The notes under the pieces are model-generated. The model was not told where the DNA came from. It ran no database searches and saw only the letters and a list, made by a program, of their open reading frames with translations. A DNA stretch of 8,122 nucleotides from Gammaproteobacteria bacterium (lineage in GTDB: Bacteria; Pseudomonadota; Gammaproteobacteria; JAABTG01): NCBI GenBank assembly GCA_030066245.1, contig JASJBY010000146.1, forward strand, positions 1 through 8,122. Reading direction: 5' to 3'. Both the position numbers and the translations under genes were made by a program. Within the stretch, counting starts at the first letter, position 1; every line of letters begins with the position of its first letter. Of this stretch, positions 1-5,460 are shown in pieces.

Positions 1-14
1 CGGTGGGGGCCGTA

Positions 15-106
15 CCGGCACGAGCCGCCGGGACACGCCGTGAATACCTCCCTGTAGGCTCGACGGCCGCTATCCCTGCGGCCGACGGTCCCGGCCACTC
101 ATGCCG
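15..106 (+). repeat. 92-bp dispersed palindromic repeat, copy A
   Basis: This stretch matches the reverse complement of 3792-3883 at 85 of 92 positions by hand alignment. The core 49-96 is identical over 48 bp. Inside it, 61-70 (CGACGGCCGC) and 78-87 (GCGGCCGACG) form a hairpin with a 7-base loop and one mismatch. The ends are also imperfect inverted repeats: bases 13-33 and the reverse complement of 89-109 agree at about 17 of 21 positions. No open reading frame fits it. It looks like a REP- or MITE-like intergenic element. The family name is not known to me. Confidence 0.85.
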
Positions 107-109
107 ATA

Positions 110-352
110 CGGCCCTAACCGAACACCAATGCGTTTGTCCGCACCGCGACCAGGCTTTAAGCTTGACGCGAAGTGGCAAGTCACAAATACAGTCACACCG
201 AGCGTATAACTTTGCGCCTGAACCGAGGTCGACGCGAAGCGGAACAGAGCTGCGTTTGCATTCTGTGTCTGACGTGGGGTTTACAGGAAAGAGGCAGCGC
301 AGGTCCGCCCGTCGTGCTGCGAATGCCCACGATTTCAGCCTGAGGAATCGAA
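110..352 (+). promoter_or_regulatory. pta leader with weak promoter candidates
   Basis: This non-coding leader between repeat copy A and pta must contain the operon promoter if it is not transcribed from further upstream. TTGACG at 163-168 resembles a -35 box, but the sequence 17 bases later (AATACA, 186-191) is a poor -10. TATAAC at 205-210 is a good -10 but has no good -35 upstream. A near-direct repeat, GACGCGAAGTGG at 165-176 and GACGCGAAGCGG at 231-242, is spaced 66 bases apart. No known operator was recognised. Confidence 0.3.
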
Positions 353-2452
353 ATGTCACCGAATATTTACGTCACCGGCGCTGGACCGGGAAACGGAAAA
401 TCTCTCATTGTGCTCGGGCTGATGGAGCTCTTGACCGGTCACGTGGGAAGGGTCGGCCTGTTCCGCCCCGTCATCGCGTCCGCTGAGAAGCCGGACCCGA
501 GCATACACCTGGTCACCGCTCGCTACGGTCTCCACTTTGCGCAGGAGCAGATGTACGGCTGCCCCGAGGAGGTGGCTCTGGAGCTTGTTGCTGCGGGACA
601 GAAAGATGAGCTGATCAAACGGATCCTGGAGAAGTTCAAGAATCTGGAGGAACAATGCGATGCCGTGGTCTGTGCCGGCACGGACTATTCCACGGTTTCC
701 GCAGCGCTGGAGTTCGACTTCAACGTGGAGCTTGCCAAGAATCTGGGGTGCCTTCTCGTCCCGGTGATCAACGGCCAGAAGAGAGACGGCTCGCGCCTGG
801 CCGAGGCGGCCCGCGCACTGCTCGAGTCCCTCGGCGAACGCGAATGTGACCTGCTTGCCCTGGTGGTGAACCGGGTGGCGCCGGGCGATTTGCAGGAACT
901 GCTCAGCCAGCTAGCTAAATCGTTCGATGGCGCCGTGCCGGCCTACGCTTTCCCGGAAACGCCGATGCTGGGAATGCCCAGCGTGGGTGAGGTCGCCCGG
1001 GCGCTGAACGCCGACTGGATCAGCGGCCAGGAGCTGGGGTACGACCGCCAGGTGGCCCACTACAAGGTGGCGGCCATGGAGCTGCCCAATTTTCTAGATC
1101 ACCTCGAGGAGGGAAGCCTGGTCGTGACGCCGGGCGACCGGTCGGATATCGTCCTTGGAAGTCTGGCGTCGGACCACTCGTCCACCTATCCCCAGATCGC
1201 GGGCCTGCTGCTGACCGGAGACCTGCAGCCCCCGCCCCAGGTGCAGCGACTTGTGGACGGTCTGGCCAAGGCACCCATCCCCATTCTAAGTGTGCGCACC
1301 GACACTTTTGCCACCGCGCTGGATGTCAACGCCGTCTACGCGGCGCTTGTGCCCGAGAATAGCCGCAAGATCGCCGCGGCGCTTGGCGTCTTTGAGGCAG
1401 GCATTGATTTCTCTGAACTCAAGAAACGCATGTCGGCGACCCGTCCCCCTCACGTCACACCGCTCATGTTCGAGTACGAGCTCATCCGGCAGGCGAAGGC
1501 GGCCCGCAAGCGCATTGTGCTTCCCGAAGGCACCGACGAAAGGATCCTCAAAGCCGCGGAGATTCTGCTCCTGCGGGATGTGGTGGAGATCACCCTGCTT
1601 GGCGATCAGCAACAGATAGAAGACAGGATCGCCAGTCTCGGCCTGCGCCTCCGTGACGCCAAGATTATCGACCCCATGCGCTCGGAGCGTCGGCAGGCCT
1701 ACGGTGAGAGCTTCTTCGAGCTCAGAAAGCACAAAGGCATCTCGGAGCAGATGGCACTGGACACCATAGCCGATGTCAGCTTCTTCGGTACCATGATGGT
1801 TCATCTGGGGGATGTGGACGGCATGGTGTCGGGCGCCACCCACACCACCCAGCACACCATTCGGCCCGGATTTCAGATCATCAAGACGGTACCGGGCGTG
1901 TCCATTGTCTCCAGTGTGTTTTTCATGTGCCTCGAGGATCGTGTCCTCGTCTACGGCGACTGCGCGGTGAACCCCACTCCCAACGCGGAGCAGCTGGCCG
2001 ATATCGCCATCAGCTCCGCTGAAACCGCCCGCCAATTCGGCGTCGAACCCCGTATAGCCATGCTGTCGTACTCCACAGGCGAGTCGGGCAAGGGGCCAGA
2101 CGTGGAGAAGGTACGTGAAGCCACACGAATCGCGAGACAACGGCGCCAGGACCTGGAGATCGAAGGTCCGATCCAGTACGACGCCGCGGTAGACGCCAGC
2201 GTCGCGCGCTCGAAGATGCCGGAGAGCAAGGTGGCCGGGCGTGCAACGGTTTTCATCTTCCCCGACCTGAATACGGGCAACAACACCTACAAGGCGGTGC
2301 AGCGCTCCGCCGGCGCCGTCGCGGTCGGCCCTGTCCTGCAGGGACTGAACAAGCCGGTCAACGACCTGAGCCGCGGCTGCACGGTCACCGACATCGTGAA
2401 CACCGTTGCTATCACAGCCATACAGGCCCAGGCAGGAGCTGACTCGCCATGA
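353..2452 (+). CDS. pta: Phosphate acetyltransferase, long three-domain form
   Basis: Pta interconverts acetyl-CoA plus phosphate with acetyl phosphate plus CoA in the cytoplasm. The 699-residue product has the long architecture also found in E. coli Pta (about 714). Residues 1-220 form a BioD/cobyric-acid-synthase-like P-loop domain with GPGNGKS at 11-17. A DRTGG-type domain at about 225-340 carries VTPGDRSD at 258-265. The catalytic PTA/PTB domain at about 370-695 has VLPEGTDERILKAA (389-402), MVSGATHTT (491-499), DCAVNPTPN (536-544), YSTGESGKGPDVEK (573-586) and FPDLNTGNNTYKAVQR (636-651). The ATG is preceded by GAGGA at 342-346 with good spacing, and no better start was seen. Its stop overlaps ackA by four bases, so the two are probably co-translated. 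The P-loop is intact, whereas it is degenerate in some enteric homologues as I recall them. Confidence 0.97.
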   Translation: MSPNIYVTGAGPGNGKSLIVLGLMELLTGHVGRVGLFRPVIASAEKPDPSIHLVTARYGLHFAQEQMYGCPEEVALELVAAGQKDELIKRILEKFKNLEEQCDAVVCAGTDYSTVSAALEFDFNVELAKNLGCLLVPVINGQKRDGSRLAEAARALLESLGERECDLLALVVNRVAPGDLQELLSQLAKSFDGAVPAYAFPETPMLGMPSVGEVARALNADWISGQELGYDRQVAHYKVAAMELPNFLDHLEEGSLVVTPGDRSDIVLGSLASDHSSTYPQIAGLLLTGDLQPPPQVQRLVDGLAKAPIPILSVRTDTFATALDVNAVYAALVPENSRKIAAALGVFEAGIDFSELKKRMSATRPPHVTPLMFEYELIRQAKAARKRIVLPEGTDERILKAAEILLLRDVVEITLLGDQQQIEDRIASLGLRLRDAKIIDPMRSERRQAYGESFFELRKHKGISEQMALDTIADVSFFGTMMVHLGDVDGMVSGATHTTQHTIRPGFQIIKTVPGVSIVSSVFFMCLEDRVLVYGDCAVNPTPNAEQLADIAISSAETARQFGVEPRIAMLSYSTGESGKGPDVEKVREATRIARQRRQDLEIEGPIQYDAAVDASVARSKMPESKVAGRATVFIFPDLNTGNNTYKAVQRSAGAVAVGPVLQGLNKPVNDLSRGCTVTDIVNTVAITAIQAQAGADSP

Positions 2453-3660
2453 AAATCCTGGTTCTTAATTCCGGAAGCTCATCCATTAAGTACCAGCTCT
2501 ACGCCATGGCCGATGAAAGCGTGCTCGCCTCGGGTATGGTCGAGCGGATCGGTGATCCGCAGGCGGTGCATACCCACCAAGTGCGCAATGCGAACGGAGA
2601 CATGGAGGCGACGACGCAGACGCTGCTCATTGAGAATCATGAACAGGGGCTGGCGCGCATCGCGCTGGTCATGCGCGAATCGGGCGCGCTGAAGGACATG
2701 TCAGAGCTTTTCGGTATCGGACACCGGGTGGTGCATGGAGGCGATTTCTTCCAGGCGCCGACCCTGGTGGATGCTGAGGTCATCGACCGAATCCGCGAGA
2801 TGAGCCCGCTGGCTCCACTGCACAACCCAGCCAATTCCATGGGAATCGAGGTGGCACTGAAGGTCTCTCCCGGCGTGCCTCAGGTTGCGGTCTTCGACAC
2901 GGCATTCCACCAGTCCATGCCCCGCCATGCCTACCGCTATGCCATCCCCGAGTCCCTTTACTCGGAGCATCGGGCGCGGCGCTATGGCTTCCACGGCACC
3001 TCCCACGCTTACGTGGCAGAACAAGCCGCGGCCTATTTGGGAAAGCCATTGGAAGAGCTTAAGCTGATCACGCTGCACCTGGGCAACGGTGCCAGCGCTG
3101 CCGCAATCGAGGGGGGCAGGAGCATCGATACCTCCATGGGCATGACACCGCTGGAGGGGCTGGTTATGGGCACCCGGTGCGGGGATCTGGATCCGGCCAT
3201 CCATTTCTACCTGGCCAGGGAAACGGACAAATCTTTCGACGAGATCGAGGACATTCTCAATCGCGATAGCGGCCTCAAGGGCGTATGCGGGAAGAATGAC
3301 ATGCGGGAGATACACGATCTCGCCCGCGCCGGCAGTGATCAGGCACGTCTCGCCCTGGACATGTACTGCTACCGGCTAAAAAAGTATATCGGCGCCTATT
3401 ACGCGGTTCTCGGGCGCGTGGACGCCATCGTGTTCACTGCCGGAGTGGGCGAAAATGACCCCTGGATTCGGCAACGCACCTGCGAGGGCCTGACCGGCCT
3501 CGGCATACGTTGCAGCGAAAAGAAGAACAATCGCCGATTGTCCGAGGCTTTCGACTTCCATGACGAAGGCAGCGCCGTAACCCTGCTGGTCGTTCCAACC
3601 AACGAAGAGCTGGAGATTGCCCATCAGACCGTTGCCTGCATTCGGCAACAGCGGCAATAA
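2449..3660 (+). CDS. ackA: Acetate kinase
   Basis: AckA transfers phosphate between acetyl phosphate and ADP, giving acetate and ATP, and runs in reverse for acetate activation. The 403-residue length is typical of this ASKHA-fold family. Visible motifs are VLNSGSSSIKYQL (5-17), GHRVVHGG (91-98), FDTAFHQSMP (149-158), RRYGFHGTSH (177-186), HLGNGAS (210-216), MGTRCGDLDP (240-249) and TAGVGENDP (330-338). The residues known to be essential in the Methanosarcina enzyme appear here as N7, R93, H125, D150, H182, R243 and E386, each after the first shifted by two. Its ATG at 2449 overlaps the pta stop codon in an ATGA, with AGGAG at 2434-2438 ten bases upstream, so translation is probably coupled to pta. 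It is the last gene of the operon, and a hairpin follows the stop within 10 bases. Confidence 0.98.
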   Translation: MKILVLNSGSSSIKYQLYAMADESVLASGMVERIGDPQAVHTHQVRNANGDMEATTQTLLIENHEQGLARIALVMRESGALKDMSELFGIGHRVVHGGDFFQAPTLVDAEVIDRIREMSPLAPLHNPANSMGIEVALKVSPGVPQVAVFDTAFHQSMPRHAYRYAIPESLYSEHRARRYGFHGTSHAYVAEQAAAYLGKPLEELKLITLHLGNGASAAAIEGGRSIDTSMGMTPLEGLVMGTRCGDLDPAIHFYLARETDKSFDEIEDILNRDSGLKGVCGKNDMREIHDLARAGSDQARLALDMYCYRLKKYIGAYYAVLGRVDAIVFTAGVGENDPWIRQRTCEGLTGLGIRCSEKKNNRRLSEAFDFHDEGSAVTLLVVPTNEELEIAHQTVACIRQQRQ

Positions 3661-3667
3661 CACGATC

Positions 3668-3695
3668 CCCGGATTCCGCTTTCGCTCCATCCGGG
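3668..3695 (+). terminator. Hairpin directly after ackA, REP-like
   Basis: CCCGGAT at 3668-3674 pairs perfectly with ATCCGGG at 3689-3695 around a 14-base loop, starting 8 bases after the ackA stop. No U-tract follows, so it is not a canonical intrinsic terminator. The reverse complement resembles the AGCCCGGATGGAGCG...GGAATCCGGG palindromes that I recall as widespread between genes in proteobacteria. It may protect the 3' end of the mRNA or contribute to termination. That role is inferred from its position. Confidence 0.5.
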
Positions 3696-3791
3696 CTCAT
3701 CAGAGCATCACCTGCACCCGGCAAGAGCCTGTAGGGCGTTTGAGCGCTCCGTGGGCCCACAGTCCGCATTGGTTCTCGCTTAAAGGCGGAC

Positions 3792-3883
3792 CGGTACGAG
3801 GGGCCGGGACCGTCGGCCGCAGGGATAGCGGCCGTCGAGCCTACAGGGACGTATTCACGGCGTGTCTCGGCCCCTCGTGCCGG
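3792..3883 (-). repeat. 92-bp dispersed palindromic repeat, copy B (inverted)
   Basis: This is the inverted counterpart of 15-106, and 3802-3849 is the exact reverse complement of 49-96. Copy B keeps its ends better than copy A: 3791-3809 (CCGGTACGAGGGGCCGGGA) and the reverse complement of 3865-3883 agree at 17 of 19 positions. Within the ends, 3811-3820 and 3828-3837 form a GC-rich hairpin with loop AGGGATA and one mismatch. A transcript could fold as a closing stem with one strong internal hairpin and possibly a second weaker one. No target-site duplication was seen at the borders, and no coding capacity is present. Confidence 0.85.
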
Positions 3884-3946
3884 CCCGACCCGCGCCTTGA
3901 ATCCTTAACGGGATGCCTCAGTCCGTGCCTCAGCTGAGGGATAGCT

Positions 3947-3974
3947 GGCGGAACGCCCCTGCGGGGCTTCCGCC
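3947..3974. repeat. GGCGGAA-GCCCC hairpin, REP-like
   Basis: GGCGGAA then GCCCC at 3947-3959, with one bulged C at 3954, pairs with GGGGCTTCCGCC at 3963-3974 around a TGC loop. That gives 12 pairs with one bulge. It lies about 100 bases beyond the end of glk, in the direction glk is transcribed, but no T-run follows on either strand. It resembles intergenic GGCGGAAGCCCC-type palindromes that I recall from other proteobacterial genomes. A terminator-like role for glk is possible but unproven. Confidence 0.6.
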
Positions 3975-4074
3975 CTACAGTAGACAGACGTTTCGCGCAC
4001 CCGATGGGGCCATGGCCCTTGCTCTCGCCGGGGGACAGTTCCCGCTCCCTGCGGCGGCATCTGGGACGCCAGGC

Positions 4075-5058
4075 TCAGACGCCGAGAGCGTCTACGTACA
4101 GGGCCGGGCCATACAGTGCCGTCCGGTCGTTAAGAATTACTTGGACCGGCATGGCTTCCAGCAATGACCGCATTTGCCCCTTGTTCAGAAAGCCTTCCAT
4201 GAACAGCGGTCCCTTGAGCTTTTCCAGAATCTTGGGGGCAATGCCGCCGCCCAGGTAAACACCGCCGGTGGCCATAATCTTTAACGCGTGATTTCCCGCC
4301 TCCACGCCGTACAGGTGTACGAACAGTTCCAGGGCTTCCACACAGACGGGATCCCGTTCCGCGAGGGCTGCTCTGGAGATGGCCGCCGACCGATCGCCCT
4401 GCGCCATCTCGGCTGCCAGCCATTCCGGAATATCGCTACTGCGAAACTCGGTCAGGAATTCGTGAACGTTGGCCAGCCCCGGCCCGGACAAGACGCGCTC
4501 CCAGCTCACGTAGCCAAAGCGTTCCGACAGAAAGCGAAGCAGCGCCACCTCTCTTTCGTCGCCGGGGCTGAAGCTCGAGTGTCCGCCCTCGGAAGCGAAA
4601 GGTCTATGCCGCTCGCCGTCCCAGTACAGTCCGGCCTGACCCAGCCCCGTGCCGGCGGAAATCACGGACATGTTGCCACCATATCCTGGACGGCCCGGAC
4701 TGAGTACGAAAAAATCTTCCTCCGACAAAGCGTCGATGCCCCATGCGTTGGCCTCGAGATCGTTCAGCAGGTAGGCCCGTTCAAGTCCGAGCTCCGACGC
4801 CAGGTGCGCGGCATCAATCAACCAGGGCAGGTTGGTGGTCTGTACCCGGGCGCCACGTACGGGTCCAGCGATGCCGAAGGCGGCACACGCAAAATCCAGC
4901 GAGCGGCCACGCAGGAACTCCCGGACCACCGCCTCCAGGGAGTCGTACTGACCGCTGGGGTAGGTCTCTTCCGCCAGGGCCCTGACGCCCTGATGCTGTA
5001 CGTCGAAGACTGCCAGCCGGGTCTTCGTCCCTCCAACATCGCCCGACAGAACCTTCAC
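4075..5058 (-). CDS. glk: Glucokinase, proteobacterial Glk family
   Basis: Glk phosphorylates glucose to glucose 6-phosphate with ATP in the cytoplasm. The 327-residue product is close to the E. coli enzyme (321). It starts with the ATP-phosphate motif GDVGGTKTRLAVFD (6-19), followed by GIAGPV (62-67), LLNDLEANAWG (97-107) with catalytic D100, SAGTGLGQA (134-142), SEGGHSSFSPGDEREVALL (156-174), WERVLSGPGLANVHEF (186-201) and the C-terminal GGVYLGGGIAPKILEKL (265-281). N99, D100, E157, H160 and E187 fall at the numbers I recall for glucose-binding residues of E. coli Glk. The start is GTG: an in-frame TAG sits at 5065-5067, only two codons upstream, so no earlier start is possible. A short AGGG precedes the GTG by four bases. 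It is convergent with ackA and divergent from the transaldolase-isomerase gene. Confidence 0.96.
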   Translation of the reverse strand: MKVLSGDVGGTKTRLAVFDVQHQGVRALAEETYPSGQYDSLEAVVREFLRGRSLDFACAAFGIAGPVRGARVQTTNLPWLIDAAHLASELGLERAYLLNDLEANAWGIDALSEEDFFVLSPGRPGYGGNMSVISAGTGLGQAGLYWDGERHRPFASEGGHSSFSPGDEREVALLRFLSERFGYVSWERVLSGPGLANVHEFLTEFRSSDIPEWLAAEMAQGDRSAAISRAALAERDPVCVEALELFVHLYGVEAGNHALKIMATGGVYLGGGIAPKILEKLKGPLFMEGFLNKGQMRSLLEAMPVQVILNDRTALYGPALYVDALGV

Positions 5059-5200
5059 GCCGCCCTACCCCAAGTGACCGTTACCGAGACATCCGGACGA
5101 CCAGACTACTCGGTGTGTCGCCACCCTGCCACCCCCCGGGTGCTGCAACGTCAACACCGTCCGTGCTGTTGGAGCGGGACTCGCACTTCCCCACGCCGAC

Positions 5201-5230
5201 CGGGACGATTCTGGCAAAGGTCGGGACGAT
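5201..5230. promoter_or_regulatory. Direct repeat CGGGACGAT, 21-bp period
   Basis: CGGGACGAT occurs at 5201-5209 and again at 5222-5230, start to start exactly 21 bases, which is two helical turns. A partial copy CGGGAC is at 5175-5180 and a related CCGGACGA is at 5093-5100. Placement on the same face of the helix in a divergent promoter region is what a repeated transcription-factor site would look like. The factor is unknown. Confidence 0.4.
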
Positions 5231-5357
5231 CCGGTTGGCGCGCAGACTGCCTCCCGCAGTAGCGTTTTGATACTGTCAGGAAGTGGCGGTAGCGGGGCAG
5301 CATGTTATGCGCCTGGCGGCTACCGATATCCCGATTGCGGTAGGCGTGTCCATTCCG

Positions 5358-5400
5358 GAACGGTTGCGTATCCCGCATCCCACCCTCGAAGCAACCGTTC
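5358..5400 (+). promoter_or_regulatory. 10-bp inverted repeat in the tal-pgi leader
   Basis: GAACGGTTGC at 5358-5367 and GCAACCGTTC at 5391-5400 are perfect inverted repeats separated by 23 bases, ending 47 bases before the ribosome binding site of the fusion gene. If the promoter lies upstream, the transcript would carry a 10-bp stem. Otherwise the arms may be a pair of protein-binding half sites. No T-run follows, so an intrinsic terminator is unlikely. Confidence 0.45.
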
Positions 5401-5460
5401 TGTCACACGTCGCCGCGGGAACTAACGAGTCACTTTGCTCCGCGACTGGAGGAGAGAGCC

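Larger units (their letters stand above)
3661..4074. other. Convergent ackA-glk intergenic region, palindrome-rich
   Basis: No plausible gene lies in these 414 bases between two convergent coding sequences. The region contains the post-ackA hairpin, the 92-bp repeat copy B and the GGCGGAA hairpin, each listed separately. Smaller perfect palindromes also occur: GTGGGCCCAC (3751-3760), CCTCAGCTGAGG (3928-3939) and GGGCCATGGCCC (4007-4018). Short reading frames that cross it have no ribosome binding site and no recognisable protein motifs. Each strand needs transcription to stop here, and stable hairpins of this kind would suit a bidirectional end region. Confidence 0.7.
5059..5460. promoter_or_regulatory. 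Divergent glk / tal-pgi regulatory region
   Basis: This 402-base stretch has no convincing gene and must hold promoters for two divergent genes. TTGATA at 5267-5272 is the best -35-like hexamer toward tal-pgi, but no good -10 follows at 17 bases. On the minus strand TTGACG (5154 down to 5149) is a -35-like match for glk, again without a clear -10. The direct repeat at 5201-5230 and the inverted repeat at 5358-5400 are listed separately. CTACCG (5320-5325) and CGGTAG (5338-5343) could also pair, with another CGGTAG at 5287-5292. No match to the HexR or CRP consensus was recognised. Confidence 0.5.

Noticed and set aside
1286..2140. 284-codon open frame on the minus strand
   Set aside because: It is fully antisense to the catalytic domain of pta and its product is unrecognisable.
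13..3885. Composite transposon carrying pta-ackA
   Set aside because: There is no transposase, no target-site duplication was found at the repeat borders, and the genes look native in base composition. The inverted repeats alone do not support this.
4077..4093. AGACGC / GCGTCT hairpin at the end of glk as an intrinsic terminator
   Set aside because: The stem is six pairs and lies within the last codons of glk with no T-run after it in the glk direction. It is better explained as coding sequence.
3913..4258. Two overlapping 84-codon frames on the plus strand
   Set aside because: They cover the palindromic intergenic DNA and the 3' end of glk on the opposite strand. They have no ribosome binding site and low-complexity translations, so they are not supported as genes.
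5113..5159. GTGT...ACAC and CACCC...GGGTG pairs upstream of glk as a riboswitch
   Set aside because: The arms are short, the pairings compete with each other, and they do not fit any riboswitch class I recognise.
4288..5262. 324-codon open frame on the plus strand
   Set aside because: It is antisense to glk and runs into the divergent intergenic region. It has no motif and no good ribosome binding site, while glk has all its catalytic residues.
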